Positions 10,782 through 22,064 of a stretch of 64,000 nucleotides of DNA are shown here, piece by piece (the first letter of the stretch is position 1; the number at the start of each line of letters is the position of its first letter). The position numbers and the translations under genes were made by a program. The notes under the pieces are model-generated. The model did not search any database, was not told where the DNA came from, and saw only the letters and a program-made list of their open reading frames with translations. The stretch comes from Metridium senile (taxonomy: Eukaryota > Cnidaria > Anthozoa > Actiniaria > Metridiidae), in assembly GCA_949775045.1 (NCBI GenBank), contig OX459108.1, positions 15,777,763-15,841,762 on the forward strand. Reading direction: 5' to 3'.

Positions 10782-12460
10782 GGTGGTGATGACTGTGATG
10801 ATAATTGGATATTTTTTGGTATATTTCCTTCACTGTACAAAAGGGACTGGGCCTGATAGCGTTCAGTCTTTTCATTGGTTGGATAATCATCGTCTGGGGC
10901 TGCTTTATCACCCCTAATAACGTCATAGCCAATGAGCTTTTTAAAGAGCAAGAAGAAAGTGACGACAGTTATACGGGTAAGACTCAAGGTTCACGTTATC
11001 TAGTACCAATGTACTATTTGACTGCAAAAGGCGCATTTGCTCGGGCTAAGCCTCGATTAATAGTTAAAATATTCACAAATTGCAAGCAAAGCACGGGCCA
11101 ATGCTATCGCTCAGAGCAATAGGAATCACATTTGGATTTTCGCTGCCTGATCAAGGTTTTCCTGTACAAATGCACCTTTTTTGCCACGTGTCACGTGAGA
11201 CTGGAGTATTGTGAAATCCCTTTCATTCTCCCAATTTTCCCAGTCTTTTCCTCTTTGTTCTTTCTATTTCCCTCCAATGTTCCCCTTTCGATGGCAACTG
11301 CGCAGACTGCTGCACAACGCTAACAACTGAAGGGAATACACATTAATAGTCGCCAGTAGTGGATCCAGAAATTCTTCAGGGGGTGTCCCAATTGCAAATG
11401 AAGGGCTATTGTGGTGTTAGGGTGTGTCGGGTCCATAAATGTTTAAATGGCGCTAGGGGGTGTCCGATGCCACTAGGGACCCCCTAGACCCGCCCTTAGT
11501 CACGCATTGAGTGATAAATAAATACCTCAATTTATATAGCGCTATATCTCTAGAACAGCTCATAGCGCTTTACAATCTACTAATGTGTATATGGAGGACT
11601 TATCGGACTGCTGTAAACCAGCAGTTTACAATCTTGAGTGTTGTTAGTGAATGCCTCCGAGGCCTGACTGTTGTACCGGGAGACAACCCCCTACTCTTTG
11701 CGAACATAGCACAACAGGATCTTTAACGTCAACCTTATGTAGGATTAGAGTGAAAACAGACGGGACCTCCGGCTTTACGTCTTTATCCGAGAAGACGAGG
11801 CACATAGAGAGTAAAGTGTCTTACCCAAGGACACAACGCAATCGCCCGGGACGGGAATCGAACCCAGACCAGTAGGCCCAGAATCCGATCCACTGACCAC
11901 TAGACCATCACGCCTCTCTTAGGGATAGGATAGGGACCTATATATTTGCTGCTACATGCATGTCACGTGGTATACCAAGCTTGTAAGTCTCCCAGCGATA
12001 AAAAGTGTCGTGTTTTATCTTCTTTATTCAGATGACAGCTCGAGCACCGAATTGAGTTCATTCTCCGACTCGTCTCAGCCTCGGTTTGGTATCGTGACCA
12101 AATCGTACGAGCCTCGTAAAGACGATGAGTTACGACTAACGAAGGGACAGCGCGTGAAAAAGCTACAATACACTAACAGAGAGGGAATGATGAAGGTAAT
12201 TACAACATGTATTGATAAATGAGGAATCTTTTTTACTTGGTTTTGTACTCCTTTCACATCCTGGATACAGAATTAATGCAATTATAGACATACATGCATA
12301 CATACATAGGTTTTATGCAGAAGATAGAGTGACTTTCGTCTAAATAAATAACTTTTTTTTTTTTCAGGGTCAATTAAAACGTAAAGAAGGGTATTTTCCA
12401 GCTCGTAACATCAAGATTGCCGACCAAGATGATTATGACCTCTATCTCAGCTCCGATTAG
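5107..12460 (+). CDS. Single-pass membrane protein with Cys-rich ectodomain and cytoplasmic SH3 domain (11 exons)
   Basis: Exons by splice consensus and frame: 5107-5205, 5362-5410, 5770-5867, 6776-6856, 8415-8544, 9073-9260, 9564-9710, 10389-10541, 10844-10976, 12032-12195, 12368-12460; 1335 nt, 444 residues. Residues 1-30 are a signal peptide with core VILFAVGLALLVQQIL. The ectodomain (about 34-315) has many Cys, including CCWD, CKPVDC and an EGF-like CVCDDGWGTD. A transmembrane helix (GLGLIAFSLFIGWIIIVWGC) spans about 316-337. An acidic Ser-rich linker precedes an SH3 fold at about 380-436 (KSYEPRKDDELRL, then GYFPARNI). The usual SH3 WW pair reads MM, so peptide binding may be altered. 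The exon 8 donor is uncertain: a GT 30 bases downstream is also in frame. Exon 9 has a weak acceptor. I do not recognise the family; a receptor or adhesion scaffold is inference. Confidence 0.75.
6070..6745. repeat. ATC/CAT trinucleotide microsatellite with higher-order blocks
   Basis: Intron 3 of the SH3 membrane-protein gene. Long runs of ATC/CAT with interspersed AGC, and a block of roughly 170 bases (CATTATCATCATAATAATAACC, then CACTTACTATCATCACC) repeated about four times with variation. Confidence 0.9.
7205..7560. repeat. Dispersed repeat remnant (non-LTR/SINE-like)
   Basis: Intron 4. Begins with a TATAGCACTTATACAAG...TAAGCGCTT word resembling the gcgctatata end of the SINE at 11.5 kb, followed by a stretch around GAGTTCCAAAGTAGAGGAGC that looks like a multicopy element. 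No coding potential is recognised. Confidence 0.4.
7722..7792. repeat. Fragment of the SINE family seen at 11.5-11.9 kb
   Basis: The words GGACTTATCGGACT-CTGTA, CCAGCAGTTT and GAGTGT-GTTAGT match the SINE at 11597-11652 in the same order, so this is a truncated diverged copy in intron 4. Confidence 0.6.
7815..8080. repeat. GAT/AAT microsatellite
   Basis: Intron 4: GATGAT, AATAAT and TGATTGATAATGA repeats. A shorter similar run is at 8309-8400, immediately before exon 5. Confidence 0.9.
8985..9098 (+). repeat. 49-bp tandem repeat containing the exon 6 splice acceptor
   Basis: The word GGTGGATACAAG ends at 9000, 9049 and 9098, a strict 49-bp period. Each full unit contains a TATATTCCAG acceptor followed by TGTTGGGTTTTGG, so the real exon 6 start (9073) has an upstream duplicate at 9024. 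Only the last copy continues in frame into the Cys-rich coding segment. Confidence 0.85.
9285..9535. repeat. ATC/CAC microsatellite
   Basis: Intron 6; CATCATCAC runs ending just before the exon 7 acceptor. Poly-His frames across it are artefacts. Confidence 0.9.
10071..10211. mobile_element. hAT-like MITE, copy 1
   Basis: About 141 bp in intron 7 with terminal repeats GGGGCGGATC(C)AG and CTAGATCCGCCCC. The flanks GCTCTCAG and GCTCTCAA agree at 7 of 8 positions, consistent with an 8-bp target duplication. The interior holds GGGGGTGTCC words in both orientations. No ORF. Confidence 0.75.
10583..10800. repeat. GAT/GGT microsatellite
   Basis: Intron 8; GATGAT and GGTGGT runs between the exon 8 donor and exon 9. 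Poly-Asp and poly-His frames here are artefacts. Confidence 0.9.
11354..11498. mobile_element. hAT-like MITE, copy 2
   Basis: Intron 9. Same family as 10071-10211: shares GGATCCAGAAAT, GGGGGTGTCCCAATTGCAAA and TGAAGGGCT, and ends in CCCCCTAGACCCGCCC. The termini are more diverged and no clean target duplication was found. Confidence 0.7.
11505..11916 (-). repeat. tRNA-derived SINE, nearly full length
   Basis: On the minus strand it opens with a tRNA-like head: A-box GGTCTAGTGGTCAGTGGATC and B-box GGTTCGATTCCCG. A body of about 300 bp follows, then a tail with GCGCTATATAAATTGAGG and a TATTTATTTA end. Tails of this GCGCTATATAAAT type are known from widespread metazoan SINEs. It lies in intron 9 antisense to the host gene. 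The tRNA-like head is part of the SINE, not a functional tRNA gene. Confidence 0.8.
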
Positions 12461-12550
12461 ACGGGCTCGCTGTGTCAAACTATGACAATGAAATAGTCCA
12501 GCGTTTTTCCTCTTGATTTAAAGCATTTGTTGAAAAAATTACAGAAAACG

Positions 12551-12556
12551 AATAAA
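12551..12556 (+). terminator. Polyadenylation signal of the SH3 membrane-protein gene
   Basis: AATAAA 91 bases after the stop codon, the first such hexamer on this strand downstream of the gene. Confidence 0.6.
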
Positions 12557-12889
12557 AACAGTGGCGAGATCTGAACCTCAACATTCTAAAATACATTTTT
12601 ATCCTTTTTATATATTTTGTTGTTGTATGCTCTGAATGGTTGTTAAGTTTTTTCTTTATTTCTCTTTATTCTTTTCTTTTCCTTTTGATGATTTCATACT
12701 GTTTATGAACGCTTTAACTCTATTTACAAATAACCAAAAACAATGTACCTTTTTCCATCCGGCCAAGTATATATCCCAAATTTCGATAATCAGAAATAAT
12801 GTGTTGTCGTATTTACCTTTTCTATATTATCCAATCACAGCAATTGTTTAAATTAACCAATCAGGTTCTTCTTTTCATTTTCCCGCCTT

Positions 12890-13097
12890 TGGATTTGGTG
12901 CCAACACGTACGTACGCGCGCCGTCATTGAAGCGGGAAGTTCAAAAGTTGGACATAAATAGTCCATGTGTTCAGTGTTGTTCAAGGAAACTTTCGAACCA
13001 TAAGACTCTTTTTATCTCATATATAACATGGGAAGAAGAGTATTTATAATAACAAAACTACTCTTACGAAATTGAAGAGCATTTGCCACAGAAAAAG
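12890..13097 (+). promoter_or_regulatory. Possible promoter and untranslated first exon
   Basis: A local CpG-rich patch (ACGTACGTACGCGCGCCGTC at 12907) is followed by GACATAAATAG at 12952 and then a non-repetitive stretch ending in GAAAAAGGTAAGT, a strong splice donor after 13097. The only ATG gives a 15-codon frame, so this could be a 5' UTR exon. No downstream exon was identified, so the call is weak. Confidence 0.25.
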
Positions 13098-13659
13098 GTA
13101 AGTTTCTATTTAATTTTTATCGAAGAAATTTGACTCAATTGCAACGTTGCTAATGGAAGTTGCTAATAATGCATTTGTGAGCGAACAAACCTGCTAAAAC
13201 TCCACAAATATATCTTTTTTGAAAATTTCGTTTAGTTTTAATAGCCGGAAATATGGAAATCGTTCCGTTTGGGCTAATAATTTGATTAGAAATAGAAAAA
13301 AACACGTTTTGTCAACACACTGACTACGTTCTAGTAGATAATTCGATGTAAACCTGATTTTAGTAATAAGCTGACGATGGATTCCAAAAGAAATTTATAT
13401 GTTGACAGAACTTCTAGTTTTTCTTTTCTTTCAAATTATTAGCCCACTGATTAACTCTTTAATAGCTTCAAATAAACTTTCATTTGCAAATGACTTTTCC
13501 TCATAAACGGGATGTGGGCCTGCGAATTAAAACCGCGTTTCCCGCAACACAGGAAACCCAAATACTTTTTGTACACTCGATCTCATTATTCAATTTGGCA
13601 TTTTGAATGTAAAGTTTGTAAGGAGAGAGAGAGGGTAACAGTGCTTCTTCGATAGTGTA

Positions 13660-14430
13660 CGAGAAGTCGTAAGTAGGGGAGGGGTTAGGTGTTATTTGGA
13701 TGACATATACAATCAGTTCTTCAAAATGTATAAATTCAGTTGAGGTTGATCGATCTATTGTTCATATTCTCGATTGTGATTCGGTAATTTTATTTTGGTG
13801 GCCTCGGGCTAAGCATATATCTCTAGATTTTAGTAGGGGAGGGGTAAGAATATATCACTAAATTTTATTAGGAGAGGGTGACGATTATCACTAGTTTTTT
13901 TAGTAAGGGGGGGGGGGGAGGGGCTTAATGACATACAACCAGTCCTTAGTGGGGAGGGGAAAGGGAATTCCACTAGTTTTTAGTAGGAAAGATTTAGGAC
14001 AAACATGCAACCGGTTTTTGATAGAGAGGGATAAGGATACATAACTAGTTTTTAATAGGGCTGGAGCAAGGGCAAACAACCGCTTCTTAGTAGGGGAGGG
14101 GCTGGGATATATTACTATATTTTAGTAGGGAAGTGTAAGGACAAAAAAAGCAGTTCTTAGTAGGGGAGGGGTAAGGATATGTGACTAGTTTTTAGAAGGG
14201 CAGGAGTAAGGGCAAACAACCACTTTTTAGTGAGGAGAGGGGCTAGGATATTACTATATTTTAATTATTAGGGAAGTGAAAGGACAAAAAAAGCAGTTCT
14301 TAGTAGGGGAGGGGTAAGGATATGTAGGATATGTGACTAGTTTTTAGAAGGGCAGGGGTAGGGGATACAACCACTTCCTAGTAGGGGATGGGTAGGTATA
14401 TCATTGTATTACTATTCAGTATGGGAGGAC
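13660..14430. repeat. G-rich degenerate minisatellite
   Basis: About a dozen diverged units of roughly 55-65 bp built around TTTTTAGTAGGGGAGGGGTAAGGATAT, with G-runs of 3-10. The plus strand could form G-quadruplexes. Confidence 0.85.
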
Positions 14431-15220
14431 TAAACAAGTGGTTAATTACTAAGATAACCATAGTTTATGAGACAACCAGTCCGTTAGTTGCTAGGTAGTT
14501 TGTCGATTGATTGATAAGTATGTCGTTCTTTCTTCCTCTCTACTGATTCTTTGTGTGCCGGTATAACAAGCTTTTTTTCAGTTCTTATTTTGATTGTGCA
14601 TTGTTTTAAAATGTTTTATATAGTCCTTTTTTCTTCCATAATTGTATCTCATTTCTACTTCTGCACTTTTTTAGCAATCGTTGTTTTTTTTGAAATTCCA
14701 AAACAAATAAATTGTTAGTTATATTAGGTTTATTTATCTCAGTTCCCTCCTCAGTTGCTCTTTTTGTCATTCTATTTTTACTTTTCTACTGCAAAAAAGT
14801 TCCAGCCTTAGTTAAAACGTTAACAAATTTTCATGTTTAATGAACACAATAGTAGACAGTCAGTTCAATAGATTTCAGTTATCACAAGCACATGTCCATC
14901 AAAGAGACGCCCCGCTGCCGGCGGTGTCCCTCCCTATGTCCGGTTCCTTACAACGGTTTTGATTTGGTTATGTCTACAGCAAAAAGACATTGAAAACCAC
15001 TCGCAATTATAACTCAAACACAACGAATAAAACACGCTTTAGAAATGCACGAAAGCAATTTCAAGTTCAAAGTATCTAAAACACGATAACCATTTTTTTT
15101 TTTTTAATTCAAATTTACAAAAATTTACAAACAATTAATAATAAGCTAGTCATTAGTCAACATAAAAAAGAAAAAACCTACTTATTTAGAACTTACAAAT
15201 AATCATTTTACAAAACAATT

Positions 15221-15543
15221 TTTTTTTTACAATAACTTTTTTACAATAGCTAATAGAAGAAATATAAACATCAAAAATTCGAAAGGAAAAACGAAATTCA
15301 AGGTGTATCTCTGAAACAATACAATTTTTTTTTTTTACAATAACTTTTTTACAATAGCTAATAGAAGAAATGTATACATCAAAAATTCAAAAGGAAAAAC
15401 GAAATTCAAGGTGTATCTCTGAAACAATACAATTTTTTTTTTTTACAATAACTTTTTTACAATAGCTAATAGAAGAAATGTAAACATCAAAAACTCGAAA
15501 GGATCCGGAAAAACAAAATTCAAGGTGTATCTCTGAAACAATA
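15221..15543. repeat. 108-bp tandem repeat, three units
   Basis: The word ACAATAACTTTTTTACAATA begins at 15229, 15337 and 15445, a strict 108-bp period. Units share GAAATTCAAGGTGTATCTCT and poly-T/poly-A runs. No coding content. Confidence 0.9.
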
Positions 15544-16481
15544 GGAGAAAACGCGCATTTTAACAACTTATAATTGCACGTACGGAATCCAAGTAAAATT
15601 GCGAAAAGTCATCTCAGCGAAAATCCAAAAGATATTCATAAAACTATGAGGAGCGCGCATTTTAGTAGCTTAGAACTTTGTAAAATTGAAAAAAATCATA
15701 GAAAAGCAGTTAAGCTTTTGACAAAACTCTATTCAAATTAAAGATGATAACTATTTGTAAAGAAACACCATAAACACTTTAACTACTGAGAGACTTGGCC
15801 AGGTTTTAGCGCGCAAAATTGAACTCAGCGTAGAAAAATAAGTTTTCTGAACACCAAGCATTTCACTAAATGTAATCTGAGAAAGCTCGTATCGAGCAAA
15901 CTGATAACTGTAGGCACCTGTTTGTAAATGGAAGACTTTAGACGCCATTAATGGCTGTGATTACCCGCTCGATATAATTACAAAAGTCAGGATTATCGTA
16001 GTTTTTCTCCAACATTTCTATTCAGTATGTAATGAGGTAATTTGTGATGGGTGTTAATCCGTAAAATAGGTGTTTAAAGTTGTAGTTTATGAACTATGTA
16101 AAAATATGTATTATTTACTAATAAGTATCATATAATGGCTTTGATAACAACGATGATGGCCCGGATAATAAAACGCTATGTGTTTTTTTTATTATACCCA
16201 TATAGTTAACTATGATTATATCCTGCTAGAAAACTGTAAATGGATATTGCGTCTCCCTCCTAAATAAAGATATACATAGTACTTGGCCGGTCTGTATCGG
16301 GATTTCGGTATGGCAACAATGATCGAGTTAAAATGTAAGCAATTTATCGGTTGACACTTAAAAATTGTTATGAATGTACATGTGAGTTAGTCAAAAAGTC
16401 ACTGTCGCTTCTAATTAGTAAATGTTTCGTTCAATTTTTATCGATGGTGAGCTATTTGTTCGACAGATAGTCGTTAGTCCG

Positions 16482-16575
16482 ACGAAGGACTGACTAAAGC
16501 TCGAAACGTCAGTAAAGTTAAGTTGACGATTTTTTACGGTGTTCCTAATTTCATTCTATTACCTATATAGTCGTT
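16482..16575 (+). repeat. Dispersed repeat head with hammerhead-like motif, copy 1
   Basis: Contains CCGACGAAGGACT, AAGCTCGAAACGTCAGTAAAG and TTTTTTACGGTGTT in the order seen in the other copies (21.05, 28.28, 32.2, 32.64 and 58.9 kb). A 4-base insertion (TGAC) disrupts the central hairpin. Lacks the 95-bp units. Confidence 0.75.
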
Positions 16576-19143
16576 AGTCTGTTAACCCCACCCCGTTATA
16601 CAAAACTTGTTTTTAGCGCAGAATGTACCATACAATCAAGTGTTTGTTTGTAGTCGGCGATACTCTTACAGCGAGCGGTATAGTTATGCGTATTTCTACA
16701 TAAATGAAGCAACTCTAAGTTAACCGTTAATACTATAATTATTTAGTTTTAAATCTGTTTCGCATGATATCAAGAAGCACGAGACGAGTACGTCGTTACG
16801 ACACCGCGCGCAGTAACGACGCTTACTGTTGGCGTCTTGTCTTCTTGTCTTCATCTTTTCTTTGATTTTATTCATCAACAATGAATATTTGAACAGTCAA
16901 TCCAATATAGAATATCTCTTATATTGTAAAAACAAAACTATTTGGTCGGTTTACTTGACTGAAAAGTAACACCAAAGCAAATCTCCGACGCGCAAAATGG
17001 TCATTAATAATTTCAGAAAGATGCTCAAAAGTTGAAGTTTTAAGCCGTGTTTTGATGAAGAGCGCTCTTAAGATTTAAACAACGTTATCACGGTATAACC
17101 TTAAGACAGTAGTGAATATTCACAAACTTATTTCATTGATTCGGTGTTTAAATGCTATCTCCACTTGAAATTGCCTCAGAATAAAGATAATTTACTACTA
17201 GCTATTATTATTGCGGGTTCATGCTGACATTTATCGCTATTCTCGCTACACGATCTCGATTATGAATCCTCTGTGGGTTTTCCTTTCCTTTGATTTCAAT
17301 AACAGGAACTATAGTAAAGTTCTTTATCGCCTTGTTGTTCTTTTTGGTGTTTTGTTTTTGAAATCAAGAGAAAATTAAAGTTTTCTTGTGGGAAATGAAC
17401 GATCCTTGGAGCCACAGGTTTTCTCGGCTGGATTGTTTAGAAACCATGATCATATCTTGTCAAAATTGGATATATGTTTCCGTGTTGTATTGTGATAAGG
17501 TAGCAAATTAAATGAAGCAGTTCCTCCCATTTTTATTGTGAAAAATGACACGCTGTGGCCGTTAATTACTGGGTCAAATATCTACTTATAAGAACGAAAA
17601 AAATTGGTAAAAAAGATCTTAAATGATTAAACAATTTTTTTGTTGTTCGTCTGCCTGGTTTTCACTGGCAATGCTATTGTAAGGGTTTTAAAATTCATTT
17701 TAAGAACGGGGCAAACGAAAGTATAAGCCCAAATAGGAAAGATTTTGATTTTTGTGATTGCGATACTAGTGCTTGTATATATATAGGCCTTTATTATACT
17801 GTAAGTGAAATCTAGACTTTCATTCACTGAAAGTACAATATGTTGGAGCGGAATTCATTCGATTCTAAGTTCTAATTATTTTTCCTTCTCTGACTGAGTT
17901 AGTTATCAACTCAGCTGTAGCTTGAAATTGAAATAACACTTCTATCCGATAACACTTTTTGCTGAGTGGGAAATATGTTCAAATGCGCTGATTACAATGT
18001 ATATCATTTTTCGTCTTAGATCGTTTTCCAGACATTTCAAAATCACGAGAATTGGCCAGTAGTAAATATCACAGAAAAAGGCAGTTCTAGAACAAAAAGC
18101 GATCCCAGAAGGTATAACGAAATAAAGGGAAACAGGTAAAAAGTGAGATGTCGAGACCATGAAAAATAACACATTTTATCCATTTTGTACTGATTTTATT
18201 TACATGTAAAACAAAGATACATTTAAATAATTTACTTTTCTACGATACATCTTCGAACAATGTTTCAATTAAGACCATTTGAGGATAACTTACATAACAA
18301 TAGAGTAGTTTCCATTAAAACCACATTGATTAGTTGTTCGAGAACACTGTTTTTTTTTTCTTTTTATTGTTAGATAAGCTACGTTAAAAGACTTGTGGTG
18401 AATAAAAGCATTCCAATGATCATGATTCTTTGTTCGAAAACACTGAGTTTTGATGGTCTTTTGTTTTTCTAGTATACTAATGCAATATTCTAATGTTCGA
18501 GAACTATATGTTTCAATTACTATATCGATTTCATATTCGAGAAAACAAAGTTATCTACTTCCTATATTATTCTAGTGCCATTGCTATACTTGTTTAACCG
18601 ATCAACATGCATAAAGGCAAGCTACGTGTGTTATATTGAAAGACCTTGTTCTCATGGATGCACTATTCTAACCATCGTACTTTTTACAATATTTACAATA
18701 TTTTTATAATTGTAGTCAATGCAATTGGCTTATGCTTTTACACAAAAAAGCTGATAAACAAGCAGTCTAATTACAATGTTGTTACTCAAATAAAACCAGT
18801 CTATTTAGTTAGTAGAAAAGTCAAGAATAACAAATTAATATTGATTAGAACTGGCATAGTGTTCAACTAAAGTAGATGTCGGCAGTCTATGTTCAATTAG
18901 TTGTAAATGTGATCCAGTAAGCTGTATTCAGTCAGTTACTTTTGACCCAGTAAAAGTAGAACAGGCTATTTGTTCGGTAGGAATCTGAAGTCTTTATATA
19001 TTCATTCTTTTCTTCATTAAGAAATGGAATTAAGTCTACATTCATCCCATCTTGCATCTAAAGAAATACTCTAGTTTCAGTCTTGTAATCTAAGAAGGTA
19101 ATTTTGTCCAAACAGTTGTAGACGTGTTCATTCAACCAGTAGC

Positions 19144-19914
19144 CTAAAGTTCAGTTTTGTATGCTAAGAAATTGTGTAGATTTAACGATGTCTTGACGCG
19201 TTTTTCACGTTGTCGACGGTTACAGAACCAAACCCTTACGACCTCTTTATCAAGGCGAAGACCATCCGCGATCCTTACGATCTCAGGCGACGATGGCTTG
19301 GTTTGTTTCATGAAATGATTCTCTAAAGCCTCTTTAGCAGCAAGACCGATCGTCGTACGACGCTTACGACGTCGTTCGGATCCAAACTTCTCACCGCATG
19401 TTCCACCAGTGCGTTCTGCTTCCTCAAGCCAACGATCTAATATAGGCTTCAGCTTGCATGCGTTTTTAAAGCTTAATTGTAGATTTTCAAACCTGCAGAT
19501 TGTGGTCTGGCTGAAGTCAGTTCCGTGTACCGCAGCGAGTGCAGCACCGACGTTAGTCTGCGTGTAGCCAAGTTTAATACGACGAAGTTTGAACTGTGTT
19601 GCAAACGCTTCAAGTTCGCGTAGCTTCGAAGTGTCTACACCAAAGTCTATTGGTAGTGGTGGTGGTGGTCCTCGCTGGTCATGGGTTAACATAGGTGCCA
19701 TGGTATTAATACCGTTAATATTTAAACCATGAAATGATGAACTGACGTTAACATTCATCAACCGTGGCTCGATCTTACCGCAGTGGGAGACTGCTGTAGG
19801 TAGAGTACTTGGCTGCGGACCGTACATACTCATGGTTGCTTCATGGCTTTGTTGTTGGTACGAAGAATACGGGTTCTCGTTAGGGAACGGCACTGATGCA
19901 CAAGACATTCGCAT
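19144..19914 (-). CDS. POU1: POU class 1 (Pit-1-like) transcription factor, intronless
   Basis: 256 residues. The POU-specific domain lies at about 94-168 ([20 protein letters not shown], then [20 protein letters not shown]) and the homeodomain at about 181-240 with recognition helix [15 protein letters not shown]. The [15 protein letters not shown] and KTSLN stretches match vertebrate Pit-1 rather than POU3 or POU4. It begins MRMSCASV; starting at M3 gives MSC, as in vertebrate Pit-1. A DNA-binding nuclear regulator; in animals the class is linked to neurosensory and endocrine differentiation. Vertebrate POU1F1 is split by introns, so an uninterrupted frame is notable. TTTTTCTAG lies 10 bases before the first ATG and could be a 5' UTR splice acceptor. 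Confidence 0.93.
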   Translation of the reverse strand: MRMSCASVPFPNENPYSSYQQQSHEATMSMYGPQPSTLPTAVSHCGKIEPRLMNVNVSSSFHGLNINGINTMAPMLTHDQRGPPPPLPIDFGVDTSKLRELEAFATQFKLRRIKLGYTQTNVGAALAAVHGTDFSQTTICRFENLQLSFKNACKLKPILDRWLEEAERTGGTCGEKFGSERRRKRRTTIGLAAKEALENHFMKQTKPSSPEIVRIADGLRLDKEVVRVWFCNRRQREKRVKTSLNLHNFLAYKTEL

Positions 19915-21680
19915 GGTGATTCTAGAAAAACTTGCTCTTTCTTGGAATTTGAAGCTAAAGATTTCTTGGAAAAACGTTTCTTTTTAGAAACGAAAGATCA
20001 ATTTGTCTCTGGATGGACGTTTGTTGAACGAACTTTCTTGCAGATGAAAGGAAATACTGCGTGGAAAATTCCCTCTTTTTCTAGGAACAGAAGGCTTGTG
20101 ATTTCTTCTCCGTCTTTAGAATTAGAAAGTAAACTTTCTTTTCTGACTTGATCAAGAATGAGCCAAGACTGGAGTAAAGTATCAAGGAGTTTGTCCACTG
20201 TCAGCGTGCTCTTCAGAGTGTAAATCACTTGTAATGTGAATGTAACGACGTGTAGCGCCTTTTAAAGTGTTCGTCGTTAAAGGAGACAAGATAAGAACTT
20301 AGTTAACCCATCTCACCAATAAAACGGAACAAACACGAATCATACAAGGCACCATAGGGACTTGTACGGCGAGGTATTCTTGCCTGTGATTGGCACATAT
20401 TTATTAGTTCAAGATTGTAGAGATATCGCATGAGATGCAATGTTTCCAAGTTCGAGTCTTAATACATGTGTATTATCTCATACACTACTGTCATAATAGT
20501 AAATGATAGCGGCAAATAGTGAAGCATCTTTGTAGAAGACTGTAGTCGGAAACACTGCTCGACATCAAGTCGTGTTGTTATAAGTCTTCATTGTGGGAAG
20601 AGAAACCCGTACTCAAACACCTTTTCTGCCTATTTTCGTAGCTTTTTATTCCAGTCTTTCATATTTCGTTCATCTATTTCGCTCTTTCTCCTCATATTTC
20701 CCAGTCATCATTCACTCTAATTCATCCCGCGTTGTTCCCTGCTCAATAATCCGTGCCACTCCAAGCTTCATATATTTACTTGCTGCTGTACAAGTCACCA
20801 ATTATTGATATTTCCTTGCGATTTTGTTATTCAATGAGTTAAGTTAGTAGTGGTATATATTCGCGATTAGTTTATACAATCATGTAGTTTCCTGGTGAAC
20901 AAGTGGCAAGAGTTAACAGTAACTGTAACATCATTATTCAGTTATTGCTTTAATTCATAGAGTCAAGATTTCACTTCAAAAAATTAGCAATTACTATAGC
21001 ATATTCAGTTATAATTTAATAGACCAGTTTCAGTCTAACTCTTTTACTCCGACGAAGGGCTAAAGCTCGAAACGTCAGTAAAGTTAAGTCAACATTTTTT
21101 TATTACCTATTGTTTATATCAAACACCGACGCAGCCTATGCTAGTTTACTCGCTAGTTTCTATTTCTATTTTTTTAAGGTGTTACATTTCCATTTATAGA
21201 CCAGTTTCATGTTATCTAGCACCGCTGTACCATTTGACGAACAAGGCGCATTTGCACAGGGATAGCCTCAATTCAGAGTTAATTCAAATGTCTTTTCTAT
21301 TGTAAGGCGATAACATTTCTTCGTGCCTTGCTTGGAATTTTTGTATATTTTGACTATAAATCGAAGTCTATCCTCTGCAAATGCGCTATGCGTCTTTTGT
21401 CTAATAGACATGCAGGGGTGCTACACAACATGAAACTCGAATATGGAACACTTGATTTTTCCTAAAAACAAAACAATTTAGTGGCACAAATTGATGAACA
21501 TAATTACATGAACAAATTGAAGCAAACATTGTGTAACTGAATCGTGATACCAAATAATTGTTTTGTGAACCTGCGAAACTAAAATTGAAATATTTCAAGT
21601 GGTTTTTCGTTTATTTGTAAACTGACAATGATTACGGAAAGTGAATGAAACTGTTATAAAAGCATCATATCTAATTTATC
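19915..21680. other. Upstream flank of the POU gene
   Basis: 5' flank of the POU1-like gene. A short inverted repeat CGTTTCTTTTTAGAAACG lies at 19975-19992. CTTTAAAAGG (plus strand 20260-20268) could serve as a TATA-like element on the minus strand. Frames here (19942-20151, 19998-20228, 20593-20808, 21401-21598) have no recognisable domain. One dispersed-repeat copy is at 21.05 kb. Confidence 0.4.
21048..21185 (+). repeat. Dispersed repeat with hammerhead-like head, copy 2
   Basis: TTTTACTCCGACGAAGGGCT, then AAGCTCGAAACGTCAGTAAA, then CACCGACGCAGCCTATGCTA and TTTACTCGCTAGTTTCTATT: the complete head plus most of one 95-bp unit, missing a short central piece. Confidence 0.8.
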
Positions 21681-21906
21681 AGTTGTTATTGAATCATTAC
21701 ATGGAGTGGTTTCAACCTTTAAATGAACGATGTCCTAGTCCTATAGTAGAGTGTAATGGTCGGGTAAACACAATGGAAAACATATTAACACAATGGAAAA
21801 CATAAGTTGTTATTGAATCAATATATGCAGTGGTTTCAACCTTTTAATAAATGAACAGTGTCCTAATAGAGTGTAATGGTCGGGTAAACATAATGGTAAA
21901 CATACT
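21681..21906. repeat. Two-copy tandem repeat of about 125 bp
   Basis: GTTGTTATTGAATCA, GTGGTTTCAACCTTT and GAGTGTAATGGTCGGGTAAA occur twice in the same order. Confidence 0.8.
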
Positions 21907-22064
21907 AGTTGAAGTGTAATCCCTATATTGTCATTTAAAACAATGAAAAACAAAATATTAGAGTGTAATCAGTCTGAATCAAAGTGTAATAGTCAGACAA
22001 ATAAACTGAAAAATAGAAAATACAGTACCATAAAGGACCGACAATAATCCATAGTATATTTCAC

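Larger units (their letters stand above)
12557..19143. other. Gene-poor spacer
   Basis: Apart from the possible first exon and the tandem repeats listed, I see no gene. Frames at 12636-12851, 15751-15948, 17627-17827, 17942-18172 and 18646-18870 are short, AT-driven and without motifs. 16473-16575 holds a dispersed-repeat copy. The last kilobase before the POU gene is its 3' flank. Confidence 0.6.

Noticed and set aside
10558..10932. His-rich minus-strand ORF and Asp-rich plus-strand ORF
   Set aside because: GAT microsatellite in intron 8; only the distal part of the plus frame (from 10844) is a real exon.
11880..11916. tRNA gene suggested by A- and B-box-like words
   Set aside because: No complete cloverleaf; part of a SINE with body and tail.
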